This document shows, in pieces, positions 47,097 to 58,760 of a DNA stretch of 64,000 bases. The notes beneath the pieces are model-generated. The model saw only the letters and a list, made by a program, of their open reading frames with translations. It ran no database searches and was not told the DNA's origin. The DNA lies in the NCBI GenBank assembly GCA_029204225.1, contig CM055107.1, positions 11,789,068 through 11,853,067 of the forward strand, in the 5' to 3' direction. Both the position numbers and the translations under genes were made by a program. Numbering within the stretch: the stretch's first letter is position 1; the number at the start of each line of letters is the position of its first letter. The DNA comes from Diphasiastrum complanatum (taxonomy: Eukaryota > Streptophyta > Lycopodiopsida > Lycopodiales > Lycopodiaceae).

Positions 47097-47448
47097 GGTA
47101 GGGCGCTCTTGCTATATGTGAGAGACAAGCAGACTCTTCACAGTGAAGTGAGGGAGGATCCTTGAAACTACAAGCTTTTATAGTGTTATGTAGAGTAGTT
47201 TCCCGGAAGGTAGTAAGGGAGAAAAAATTACTTTCCCTCCAGTTAGGATTTTGAGTTTAAATTTTGTAGAGTATTTTTTTAGAAATAAAACCAAAAGAGA
47301 GAAAAACTCTTTACTTTTAACAAAAGGAAAACCATTTATGCATGTGACTGTCTTTTTGAATTACAATCTTGTGTTTTTGAGGAAGCGATGATGCGTTTGT
47401 AGTCCATTTGTTTAATAGCAAAGTAGGGCAGGTATAAATGTAGAAGCA

Positions 47449-47452
<4 letters not shown>

Positions 47453-47517
<65 letters not shown>
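47453..47517. repeat. Compound microsatellite (GT)n(GA)n
   Basis: TG repeat of about 26 bases, a small interruption, then GA repeat of about 35 bases; same order as at 19692-19781. Confidence 0.97.
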
Positions 47518-47519
<2 letters not shown>

Positions 47520-47641
47520 TCCATGTCTGGTATAGAGAAATGGGAACAATCCTTGACATGGATATTCAAAACTCCAATACACGAGTTTATTCGTTATGCC
47601 TCATTCTTCTGAATTAGCCAAAAAAATGTAATTAACAACTT

Positions 47642-48720
47642 TGTGAGGACCCAATCACACATCTAATGATGTGTGGAGCTATTGCATGGGTTAGGATGAT
47701 TATTGGCATGATGTACATTATCAATAGGAATGACTTGCATGTATAAGAATGTAGTAGGCTTGCATGGGCACATGCACATGCACTATAGGTGTTATCTATC
47801 TTTGTGAAAACTTGTCCTACCACCATTCACTATAGTGTGATTGATTAACAATTTTGTCTATTTCCACATTAATATTCTATGGCTTAGGGGTGATGCTATT
47901 GGAGATTGACTAGTAGCTTGTGCTTGTTTGGGTGGTTTGGCTCCATTGTTATTCCTTTGTGATGACTTGTAAGCAAAATCTTGAGGTGCTTCTCGTTACA
48001 GCGGTAACAAAACAAGTCTTATTGTTGTAAAGCTACCTTTACAAGCTTTACTTCCGGCGCCACTAGCGCCAGCAGCGCCACTGCTGCTCCCGGCGGCACC
48101 GGCGTTGGCGCCACTATGACCAAAATCCAGGCGGTGCCAAGTTCCTATGACTGAAAATCTTTGATCGGTTCTAGCGAAGTCCAGAGAGCTTGGATCGATG
48201 TGCAATCACCTCACACGATCTAGGCATGATTAAAAGAAGCCTGGGGATCAATAAATTCTAGAGAGAGAAAATGACTTTCTAGAGGGAAAATTCTAGAATC
48301 CACTATATATAATGGTACTTTGTAGCTCATTTCATGTTCAATCAAGAAGTGGAACCTTTGCCTTTATCTCTTGCTCCATCTCTCATGTTTTGTTGTTATC
48401 TTTATGTGATTTGACATGGCAAGGCCAAAAATATATATGAAGTAATTTTGTGAATGCAAATAGACAATCTTTATTTGATTTTTGTTGTCGGTGATGATGT
48501 TGATGAAGGTTGAGAGCCTAGGGATGCATGCAACAGAAAGAGAGAGAAGTGAAGTTTTTGTTATTTATGGCTCGCATATGAAGCAAAAAAAAAAGGGACA
48601 TATACATGAAACTTTTGTTATTTATGACTTGCATATAGAGGTGCATCTAAAGAAGCAATAAAGTTCTATGCGGGAAAGCTTTTTACCGAGAGAAATTGTG
48701 CTTTACCAGCTTGGGCAAAG
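47642..48720 (+). other. Possible LTR and leader sequence
   Basis: It starts TGTGAGGACCCAATCACACA, like the repeat at 12410, and includes an 8-base dyad CACACATC/GATGTGTG at 47656-47675. A GC-rich block at 48052-48120 encodes Gly/Ala/Ser repeats on the - strand. No internal retroelement domain follows, so the extent and identity are uncertain. Confidence 0.35.
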
Positions 48721-49040
48721 CACTTGGCATGAGGGGACGTGGCGAATCCCACATTAACTATAGGGGAATGTAGGTTGCGACTCAGGGCGAGCTCCAATCA
48801 AGTCTCAGCTTCCCTTGCTGGAAAGTTGTCCTGGCACCCGCCTTGGCATGCCAGCGCCCCAGAGACTAGGGTCGGTCACACACTTGAAATGTAACCTTCT
48901 CAAATTTATTGATAACGTGGAATTTTCTTCAAACTGACTCTGATTACCTTTTGGGTTTCAGTGTTCGATAAAAGCGCCAATTGTAAGGCCTGTTCAAACT
49001 TTTTGATCTAACACATAAGTGAGGGTCGTATCTCGGGATG

Positions 49041-49114
49041 CCAGTGGTATTCCGTCGGGACCATTCGGTCCGAGAAGCCAGCGGTCTATTGTCGGGACCA
49101 TTCGGTCCAGAAAC
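49041..49114. repeat. Two-copy ~37-bp tandem repeat
   Basis: The two adjacent units each contain 'gtcgggaccattcggtcc' (starting near 49053 and 49091) and begin 'ccagtggt'/'ccagcggt'. Confidence 0.85.
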
Positions 49115-49211
49115 TGGTTGTCTTCATATCTATCACGGCTTGTGGTTCTGAGTGTTCCTTGCATGAACATGAATGGGTTAAGCTCTTGGGGAATGGGCTC
49201 TAACCTGTCGG

Positions 49212-49498
49212 CTGAGTTGGATGGCTTGCTTGGGTGGAAGTTACCTGTTTATGGCTGTCCAGTCTGGCGTGGCGCCAGGTTGGCTTCCAACGCTCGTGAC
49301 AAAGCTTTGAGTTGGTTAAGTCTAATGTAAGTAAGATGACTTGATTGGATTGCTCATTTGTAATGAAGCTTCGAGTTAGTTAAGTTGTTGGGCGGCTTGC
49401 TTGGAGGGAAGTCACCCACATCGGGACCTTTGGTTTGGCATGGCACCAGGTTGGATTTCAATGTTGGTTTCCGAACTTTAAGTTGGTTAAGTCTGATC
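49212..49498. repeat. Direct repeat, ~115-bp units 171 bp apart
   Basis: 49212-49327 and 49383-49498 share 'ggcttgcttgg', 'ggtttggcatggcaccaggt'-type sequence and the ending 'gagttggttaagtct.at'. The units have diverged by many substitutions. They lie in the LTR-like part of the gypsy relic. Confidence 0.75.
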
Positions 49499-50460
49499 GT
49501 TGTTGGCGAGTTGGCTAGTTGTATGTCAAGTGGTTTCGGACGACATGAGTTGAAAGCCGGGAAGCTAAGTCATGGTTCCCGGTTCCCTATGGGATGCCTG
49601 CACTACACTTATGAAGATCGAAAGATTTGGAGTTGGTGAGCTTTTCATCAATTCTTTGGTAGAGAGCAATCTATTTTCTCTTCCTGGTGGTGAACAATTT
49701 TCCAAGTGGGTGTTTTCTCAGTTTTTCCATTTGCTTCTTGCTAAGATCCATCAGTACAAGCGTTATCCATAGATATATTGATTGTGATTGTATCTATGCA
49801 GTGTTTATGACAGTTTTGCTAATATTCTAGTCTTTTGCTTGAATTGCGATTGAATCTATGCAATGCTTATGACAATTTTTGCTAGAATTATGGTCTTTTG
49901 CTTGAATGGCTCATAAATTACTATAATTGAGTGTTTTTAGCACATGTAGTTGCTATTAGAAAATCGTTAAGTATAGATAATGATTGCATGCCACTTTATG
50001 CTAAGGTTTTAGCTTCTAGACTGTGTTTTGTTCAAAAAGAGCTTGTGTTTGGATGTTTTTAGCTAGAAAATGGACAATAAAGGCTATGTAATGGCAAAAT
50101 TAGAATTGTTAAGTTGGAACAATTGGTATCGGAATCACCAAAGAAGAAAAGGAAGAAGTTTATGTCTCAGATTAAGGCTAAAAAAGCGAATTTTTTTTTA
50201 GATAAAAATTTTCTTTGAGAGAAAGAAACTTGCAACACAAGTGATCAAGATCCGTAGAGGAAAAGGTAAAACTTTGGAAATTAACTTGGATATTTGTGAG
50301 GGTGAATGTTCCTTAAGTACACCTTTCTTGCCTAATGATTTATTTTGTTTAAGGGGGACAATAATGGATCAAGAAGCTAGTATAAGCAAGGAATCTAGAG
50401 TCTATGAAAGTTTTCCCCAAGATGATGCTTACAGGCATAGAAACTCAAGATGACACAATG

Positions 50461-52380
50461 AAATATCAATGCATCAAATGTATCCAAGATAATAAAAAGC
50501 TTAAAAAAAGGATTGATACCCATAGACGTAGACAATGTAAATATGATAAAATGACATAAAATGAATTATTATAATCTTGATGAGATAGAGGTATTCCATG
50601 GCCTCTTTGAGGCGCATTTGAATGTAGGATGAGACCTAGGCTTGAGGCCTATCATGAAGAATGCATATTCTTTCAAAGAGTCAAGGAACCATGGAAATAT
50701 TTGTTTGGGAGAAAGAGAGACATCAAAGAGGAGATTTAAAAACCTAAGCACATGACCCACGAGAGCAATCTTGAAACCTAGGCAATAAACCTAGTCAAGA
50801 GGGTCTATATGTCTATAGAAGGGTAAAAAAATATCTAACTTTTTTCTATTGTTGTAGCAAGTTAATGGTCATTAGAGCATTATGCAAATGTACATATACT
50901 TACAAGCCATATGTATAATGAGCTTAAATTATTAGCTCCAAATACCTTCCATAGTGGTTGTGTTGAGTTGACGTACGACCCTTTGCCACAATGGGTATAT
51001 ATACGTACATGAATTGTTATGTAAGTAAACATACAAATTGGGTGAATATATCTTAATATAATGTACTACATGTGACCCAAGTAGCTTTTCTTAAAAGGGT
51101 GAATATCTATTTGAAAATAGGAAATACAATATTTCATGGTGGACTGAAATGTTGTTGCACAAAAAGCTACTCAAAATCATATACTACTCTTAGCCTTTCC
51201 TTAGGCAATAGTATTGTTTTTGCTATACTAGCATCATCATGTAAAATACTTACATTGCATCTACTTGGTAGGCATTGCTAATTTTGAGCCCATTGGCTCC
51301 TAGATGTTCATGTTTCACGTGACATAAGTCACAGAACTCAAGCCTAGGTCAATATTGCAAGAGGTAACACTCTTATCCAACTTGACTAATGCAGTGGGGT
51401 GGAGCTAGCCACCTTGAACTGGTTGTTTGAGGAGATTAGGTTGATATCTCAGTTATGAGACATCCAACCCCAATGTGAGAGTGTGATGCATTGTGTTATC
51501 CATTACTTTGAGGCTTGCAAAAGGTTCTTCAAGTAAACTCAGGCTTTTGTGTGCACACGTATGCATGTGTGTTTTGTGGGGTATCTTACAGGCATGCTCT
51601 GTGCGTGCATGTGCGCGTGCATTGGTGTGTGTGCACGCGCGTGCGTGTGTTATGGGGGTTAACTAGTTGTTTTGCCTCAGTTGCACAAATGATCTCCACA
51701 TGGATGAGTAACTTGTTGTAGCAAGTAGAACAAGTTGGAAGCCTTGCCAAGTTGAAACATGGCAAGGCTTCATCTTTTGTCCCATATCAAATGTGATCAT
51801 TTTCAAAGAGTCTTCATAGATGGGAACTGGATTTTGTCTCTCGTGAATGTACAAGGCAAGGGGAGATTCAGCTCGGTTGCATGTGCACAGTGCGATCTTC
51901 GCACTTGTATAGACAATTGTATGGAGCATGAGTGTTCCATAGTGCACGACCATCCAACCAAGCAGAGACACACTCGCTAATGCAATTTTTTGTCGACAGA
52001 GATCTGCCATGTGATGGGTCTTTTTTGGATCGTGCCCGAAGATCTCGCATGTGAGAGCGCATGCTTATAAGTTGTATCCACTGCAGGGGCGGCCATTGGT
52101 TTGAACTCAGGGGGAGAATCTGAAACCCTAGGCCCCCTTATGCACAGCGTATACATGGGACATGGTGGGAGGGCCCAACTTCCAAGGGAAGTATAGAAGC
52201 AATTTGTAGGTCCTAGACAAGGTACCAGTTAATAGCTCAAGGGGCAGCCCAAAAATGTATTTTATTACAAAATAAAGCCTGAGAAAATAAGATCTCTGCG
52301 TTTGTGTCAGGGAAAATACAGCCAAAAAGAAAACGGTAAAGAAAGGAATACTGGATATAGGCAGTGTAACGGAGGCATAC
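50461..52380. other. Gene-free stretch
   Basis: No coding region found. It contains short GT-rich runs near 51545-51655 (alternating tgtgtg/gcgcgtg words) and what is likely the promoter region of the small membrane-protein gene at its right end. Confidence 0.4.
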
Positions 52381-53532
52381 CGGCTTGGCAGGTGACCTCT
52401 GATTTGTTATCCTTCTCTCGTGCTCCTCGATCGTGGCTATGGCGATACATCAGCAAATCGGTATCTCAGGTATGACGAGCGTCAGTGCGAAGATCTTGAA
52501 AGTTGCGTAATAGCTGATTGTTGTTCTGTTTGTGGCTTTGTTTTGCTGGTTGTATCTGACATTTGGTTGTGTCTGCAGACTCGCGTTTCGTTTGGATGGT
52601 GCTGATCTGAGGCTCACGGACTTCGGTATGAATATCTCTAGTGTATCATCTTTCCATGTTCTAATTCTGGTGAGCAGAGTCGGTTTTGATTGGATCTAGC
52701 TGTATATCTTAAGTTTGCTCTGGTAAGCCCGGGTTTCAGTTTCGGTGATGTATTTTCGAGACCAGCTAGTTTGCTGATCTGAAGCTCACAAACTTTGGCA
52801 CGGACATCTCTGTATTTTTTATTCTTGTTCTCATTCTGGTGAACAGAAGATGTTCTTGATGGGTTTAGCTTTTTTCCTCAAGTTTGGTAACGTTTGGATG
52901 TAGCTGGGTTTGTGGTTCGTATCGTGTACTTTCGACATTAGCCAGTTGTACGTTCATCGAGTTGACGAGTATTGATTCCTTGTATTATTAGACTCTGTGA
53001 GTCTTAATAGTTTGAGAGCTTTCATACTTGTGTGAATTTTTCCAGCATTATTGTCTGAAAAAGATTTTTAATGATTGCCGTGTTTCTATTTTCCAGTGTG
53101 TCCCTTCAGCGTCCTTTTAGTCACGTTTAGTCGTACGTGATCGTTTTTCTCGTTCTATGACATGAGAAAGTTCGCTCGATAACTTGCTGTACTCATTGAT
53201 TGTAGCTATTAGTTCATCTTGTTGTTTTCCATTACATTTTCATATCAGTGTTAAGTGCTCCACATTTTCCTGAATGCGTCTACGATCTGAGATTCTCTAA
53301 GATCTGACATGGCATATCGTTGAGAGATTCAAAAACTTTATCAGTCCTTTGATATTTGAAAGCTTTTACTTCATGCTACTTGTTTCATTTTTGTTACAAG
53401 GTGTTGCGGATAACTAAGAACGTTATTTTTGAGCCAGTAGTTTTGCATTTTGACTGTGGAAAATAGGTTAAGGTCTTGTTGGAGCTTTGGACGTTCCGGC
53501 ACTACTTCTAGTAAAACAAACATCATCCATTG
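52381..53532 (+). promoter_or_regulatory. Probable leader and promoter region of the small membrane protein
   Basis: The sequence changes from repeat-like to ordinary single-copy character. T-rich stretches followed by AG, and GT-containing potential donors such as 'aggtatgac' near 52470 and 'ggtatgaat' near 52625, suggest a spliced 5' UTR, common for plant genes. I cannot fix the transcription start or the intron borders. Confidence 0.35.
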
Positions 53533-53880
53533 ATGGCAAGAACGATCTTGGCTACAGCTACGCCATCACCTATTGGTCCGCTGCTCATCCTTTGCTTAGT
53601 GGTGTTCATTTGGGTAATGCCATGGTATTTCTCGCACGACTCAGGGGCTGGGGAAGCTGAGACCCTACCGTTACTGCCATCGTTACCTTTGGCCCCAGTT
53701 GTATTAGTGCCCGTAGCGCTATTGATTCTGCTCCAATTTATCTCGACTCCTCGAAAAACTATTCTATCTTCTCTATTCGAAGCATCTCTGGCAAGGTCTA
53801 CTCTGCTTCTTGGCGGGACGCTCGTGTTGTTGTTGGGGCTGATATGGTTGCACTCTACATGGCAGTCCATATGGGAGTGA
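53533..53880 (+). CDS. Small three-helix membrane protein, unknown family
   Basis: A single uninterrupted ATG frame of 115 residues. The start ATG GCA at 53533 is the first ATG of the frame, and TGA ends it at 53880. Predicted helices are near residues 14-34 (IGPLLILCLVVFIWVMPWYF), 52-71 (LPLAPVVLVPVALLILLQFI) and 89-107 (STLLLGGTLVLLLGLIWLHS). A short acidic linker, SHDSGAGEAETLPLLPSLP, lies between helices 1 and 2, and a basic/Ser segment between 2 and 3. The tail is rich in Trp. I do not recognise the family. Support for a real gene comes from the intact frame amid stop-rich DNA, the hydrophobic periodicity, the ordinary (non-repeat) character of its flanks and an AATAAA at 54087-54092 about 210 bases after the stop. 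The antisense frame over the same bases is a shadow. Confidence 0.65.
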   Translation: MARTILATATPSPIGPLLILCLVVFIWVMPWYFSHDSGAGEAETLPLLPSLPLAPVVLVPVALLILLQFISTPRKTILSSLFEASLARSTLLLGGTLVLLLGLIWLHSTWQSIWE

Positions 53881-54086
53881 CTTCGATGTTTCAAGGATTC
53901 CCTTGATGCTTGCAGCGACATTATTATATTGGCATTTATTCCTCTGTGAGATGTGCATAATACCTTGACGCCTTGGTTGGCATTTTGTTTTCGAGGGAAA
54001 GATTAAGAGGTAGTTCGGAAGTATATCATATTGTGGCCTCACCAATGTTCTTACGTGCCGACAATCGCAGGGCTCACAGCTTTCTG

Positions 54087-54092
54087 AATAAA
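54087..54092 (+). terminator. Possible polyadenylation signal
   Basis: AATAAA about 207 bases after the stop codon of the small membrane-protein gene, in a suitable position for 3' end formation. No experimental support. Confidence 0.4.
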
Positions 54093-57000
54093 AGTCCGAA
54101 ATTCACTTAAGTAAATGAATATCCGGGGCCAAATTCCTCCGGACATCTGAAAAGGGACCCTGCTGCCAACAGATCTGGCTTCTTCTTTGGTTACAGCAAC
54201 AGATAGCCGAGTGCTGAGATTGCTTATTCATGTCCTGAGCTTCTCAGATATATGACATAAAGCTATAAAGCTATATTGTACGAAAACTTCCAGATTTGTT
54301 AAGCTGGGTAAATCTTAATCATTAGTAGTTCTAGTAATGTGGTTATCTATAATTTTAGTAAATCGCAGCTACTCGTGCAAAGCGAAAAATAATGTCTATC
54401 AAAATGGCAACTACCATTTCGCAGTAAAGTTATTAATGTTTTCTCGATAATAATTGGTTCTGGTGACTGTTTCCCTATTATTCCAGTTAAAGCTTTTAAT
54501 GAAACATTCTTGGACACACCCAGCAAATATTCACATGGCATTGCTCTTTTGAATCAGCTGAAACTAAGAATCAATAAGACAGTCTGCATTGTGCAACATC
54601 TGCAGGAGCTCTTTATCTTGTCAAGAATTTTTGCATAAAAATCGATGTCTCGCATGTGTGTTCTGAAATATTCATATGTAGAATACCCACCAATGATCTT
54701 AAACAGAGTAAGAGAGTAGATTGTGATGTAGAGTACTTCAGGGAGAGAGTCTGAGACTCTGAGAGATATGAAGACTATACTGCCTACCTAGCTACTAATG
54801 AGATACGCTTAAGCTGAAATGCAGATTTGTTTCCAGATTGTATCAGTTCGGAGGTGATTGCCTTATTAAACCGTCTTTTAAAACCATGTACAGAATGATG
54901 TCATCTATGATGGGACTTGATGGTTGAAGGCTATGGGAATCGACTTCCGAAGTGCTACTAGTGAGGGGGGGCTATAAGCCTATATACATAGGAACTTGGA
55001 AGTGCAGTGCATTTGGGCTGAAAAACAAAAACTACCAAGAACATTGGAGACTATTGCAGTGTGCACCATTGCACTCCCCCTCCCTGACAAAGTGACACGG
55101 AATGCATGGGGTGCAGTCCTTTACAAGAGCCTAGTTGAGGTTATACATCTCTGAATTTAGGGCCCCTAAACTTAGTGCGACTTCATCATGTAGGATCTTA
55201 CCAGCATATTGGGTTTCCTTTTACTCAAAATCTTCCACATGCAAATTTTTTTCATTAAATACTACCTTCTCTCTTGCATCTTATTAGCAAGCATCACTTT
55301 GGCTACAACACAGTTCAGCAAGTGCTGTCTTTAGATGTTTTTGGTTGCCCACACCCACCTGCCACTTTTTTTGAAGGAGTTGATGAATCTTTTACATATA
55401 TATCAAAACGAAAATAACACCAATCACTTTGCCACTTTTTTTTAAGGAGTTGATGAATCTTCTACATATATATCAACACAAAAATATATGTACAAGTGTT
55501 GGGCGGGTATTGATATTTTTTAACACCAATCGGATTTTGGTATTACACGTTTTAATTTTTTTTGATACCAGCCGGTTACGAATATAACCATGTCTGCAAA
55601 TCGGCGATTAGTATCAATTGGCCCGGTTATCGCAATTTTTGTTTTCTAAAACTAGACTTTTTTTAAAGGGTAGTATGCATTTAATGAAAAGCATGACCCT
55701 TTTAAATGGAATATGATATGATTTGAAAGATCAGTACTTTGTTTGTGTCCACCAATGTCTTTGGGGCACTGAATAATATTTATTACACTTGTAAATTTCA
55801 GATGCCAACTAAAAATGGGTACTATATTGATACCATGTTAAAATCGATCTTTTTGTTCCTAATTTGGGTATCAATATGTGCATTGATGGGCTAAAATGAT
55901 ATATGCCCTAGTTGGGTATCAACCGTAGTATCACAAAATCATATATCATCTGGGTATGTTCTCTATCCGATACCATTGTTGAATGTCAGCCCAACAATGA
56001 TATATATCCTAATGTTGGTGTGGCTGTGGGGCCCTCGCAAACACCCTTATCACTTGGATATTGTGCATAAGTGTGCGCGTGAAGCTGAAAATACTCATGG
56101 AAAATTTACAATTTTACCATCCACATGTCAGCAGCTCATTGGTACGAGGCAAAAACTATCTATCTCTCCCCCCCCCCCCCCCTTTGTATTCGCTTGGACT
56201 AATGATCATACACCCAATTGATTTTATTAGGAATTATGGTTTTGATGAAGATGACCTATTATGGTGTTCACACAATGTTAGCTTTCATATTTATTTCTCT
56301 TTATCATTTATAGGATTATCATACTTTGGGCCTAGTTTCACCAAAAGTAAACTAGAATGTTTTCTTACCAAAAGCAAAACTCCGTACTTCTTCTTGTCAC
56401 CTTACCATTCAACGGCATGAATGAATCGTACAAGTTGTTAATTAAAGGTTATGAGCCTTGTTAACGATGCCCTAAACATTCTCTTACTAACTAGTATGCA
56501 ACTTGATACCGTTTATAGTTTGCATACATGAATTATTGAGTTTGATGTTCATTCTATAATTTGTCACTTTATTTATTTGTCTTATACTACATGCGTTCAT
56601 TGACATATTAAAGACATCACAAAAAAGACATTATTCTTGGAATAAGTGTTGATAATGAGGCTCTGAATGGTGACAAAGGTATAGACAAACAATAATCCCA
56701 AATCGAATAGGGAAAAAAAATCCACATGAGAGAGTCATTGGACGAATTTGAGTCTTTCCATATCTTTTCAAATTGACATGATGTCAAGTTTAATGGATAA
56801 GCTGAGATTAGTAAGATCCAAACTTCTCTCGAGTCTCTCTCTATGCATAATGATTTAAAAAGTAGCTAAAAGAACAATGGGAAAACGACGTCTGAAGCTC
56901 AAGACAATTTTCAAAAGTAAAAGGTATTAGATGGAGAAAGAGATTTCGTAGTTTGTGCACTTCCAAAAGACGATCAATATTGATTAAGGACTACATAAAA

Positions 57001-57440
57001 ACATTGTACAATGAAGCATGGAAGAGTCTGATGATCAAGTGGAAAATGATTCAAATTGGTCAAATATGCTTGAGGGATGCTTATTTTATAATGTAAATCA
57101 CATACTGCGTGGAAAAAATCCATGAAAGTGTTAAACAAGACATCAACGAATGTGTTTTAGTGTGAGCTTTATAAACCAACCTAACAAAAGTTGGTCTGTT
57201 TAAAATAATTTGGAGGGAAATGGAATTTCCCACACCCACTCTCTCCTTCCAGGTTACTACCTTACTGGGCACTATAAGTGCATGCTCTTTTCAACCCTTT
57301 TGCTTTACAACACCGGTGAAGAACTTTGCTCCTCTGTCACTCGCTGAAAGTGCGCCCTACCTACCTACGGAGCAACGATTTGATAGCTTACGGTATGTAT
57401 CTGCTTCTCTCTTACACTCCTCTCGTATTTACTTTACTTT
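54093..57440. other. Gene-free stretch with a local duplication and a poly-C run
   Basis: No supported gene. It contains a 70-bp two-copy repeat (55360-55499), repeated 'gataccag'/'ggtatcaa' words between 55500 and 55970, and a run of 15 C at 56168-56182. Probably old repeats. Confidence 0.45.
55360..55499. repeat. Two-copy 70-bp tandem repeat
   Basis: Units start at 55360 and 55430 with 'tgccacttttttt' and share 'aaggagttgatgaatct' and 'acatatatatcaa'. A few substitutions separate them. Confidence 0.85.
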
Positions 57441-58018
57441 CCGGTAGTGAATTCAAGATGGTAGATCTAGGACTTCTTAAGTTCATACTTGGAATAGAGG
57501 TTACTAGAGGTAGTGGTTTTACTTTTATAAGTCAATCTAAGTATGCTACTTCCATTCTTGAAAGGTTTGGCATGAAAGATTGTAAGGGGATTGACACCCC
57601 TAAGGAGCAAGTTTGTATAGTTACTAATGATTGTGATGAAGCATCCTTTGAGGACATCACACTCTTTAGGAAGCTAATAGGCTCCTTAATCTATTTGACA
57701 ATCACTAGACTAGATTTGAGTTATAGTGTAAGCAAGTTAAGTCAATATATGCAAGGTCCCTTGATGCATCATTGGAAAAGTGCCAAGCGAGTGCTTAGAT
57801 ATGTCTCTTCTACTAGATTTTTTGGCATTCTCTATCAAGGATCTAACTTTTACTAAAGGTGCAATCCAAGGAGGTTCAATTTCATCATGTGCCTTCATCC
57901 GAGTGCATAGCTGATATCTTAACCAAACCTTTGGCTAAAGATTCATTTTTCAAGTTACGAGATGCTCTTGGAGTTGTAGATAGATGTACATAAGACTTGC
58001 CAAGTTAGAAGTGAGGAG
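57441..58018 (+). mobile_element. Ty1/copia 3' coding end
   Basis: 57450-57856 is an open frame reading FKMVDLGLLKFILGIEV, YATSILERFGMKDCKGIDTP and LFRKLIGSLIYLTITRLDLS, followed by HHWKSAKRVLRYV: the copia RT thumb/connection. The RNase H core is deleted. The coding end resumes at 57858-57990 with VQFHHVPSSECIADILTKPL and ends near DALGVVDRCT. A polypurine tract (AGTTAGAAGTGAGGAG, 58003-58018) precedes the LTR. Confidence 0.9.
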
Positions 58019-58760
58019 TGTTAAAATATCACTTCCAACTTGATGTATCTTGTAGATCTCAAGCTAATTGATCTCGATAGGATCTCACACGTGTGGAGTC
58101 TGTTCCCACGTGTGAAAAAATGTATCACTTTTATAAAGTTAGATTGATTTCAGCTTGATCTACACTAGTGTGAAATTGAGCTTTGGGTTAGAATCTTGAA
58201 AATGGTCAAATTGGTCAAACTTTGTATAAATAGATTGGACTTCCATGTGAATGAGTTATTATTCACACACATCAAGATACCATTCACACGTGTGGATAAG
58301 CTTCTAGAAGATAAGATAAGAAGATTCCATTAGATCCTATTTTATAGGGAATATTCCTATAAATGTGGGAGACTAGCTTTTTGTTTTCTAGCCAAAGAGA
58401 ATAGTCAACTGGACACGTGTGAAGGCTTGCTGGACAGTACACAGCTCGTGGATGTACTTCAAATCTATAAAGGGATCAACCAAATCAATAACAAGTTGAT
58501 GTGACATTGGCAAGTTCTAGTTTTGTTGTGATTTACACATTTGTCTTGAGTTTTTATGAATGAAATGCATTTGTAAGCTAATGTACTTTACTCTCTGTAA
58601 ACAGGCCATACTTGTACTGTCCTCCACACGTGTGAGGCCGCCCATCCATGTTTTTGATCATTTGATCCATTGCTCTTGCTTAAATCATAGTGTAAAGCAT
58701 CTAGATCAAGATCTAGCACCTAGAACTTGATAGATCTTTGGATTAAGCAACCAGTAACTC
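58019..58760 (+). repeat. 3' LTR with five CACGTG boxes
   Basis: It starts TGTTAAAATATCAC right after the polypurine tract. A TATA-like TATAAATA lies at 58225-58232. CACGTG occurs at 58088, 58107, 58287, 58414 and 58627, most within ACACGTGTG. The right end is not clear; 58760 is an estimate. No second LTR is visible on the left. Confidence 0.75.

Larger units (their letters stand above)
48730..50460 (+). mobile_element. Ty3/gypsy 5' region (LTR, leader, gag end)
   Basis: 49640-50460 matches 62160-61230 in reverse orientation over leader and gag. At 50160-50400 the + strand reads MSQIKAKKAN, then KGKTLEINLDICEGECSLST, then FLPNDLFCLRGTIMDQE, the segment before the gypsy protease. It stops just before DIGST, so the element is cut there. 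The same words occur in the gypsy relic at 24.6-24.95 kb. The 48.73-49.6 kb part is LTR-like and contains two local tandem duplications (49041-49114 and 49212-49498). Confidence 0.75.

Noticed and set aside
48052-48205. Gly/Ala/Ser-rich - strand frame as a gene
   Set aside because: It arises from a short GC-rich triplet-like block in LTR-like DNA; no other coding signal.
53523-54045. - strand frames opposite the small membrane protein
   Set aside because: They lack hydrophobic or domain structure and overlap the better + strand gene.
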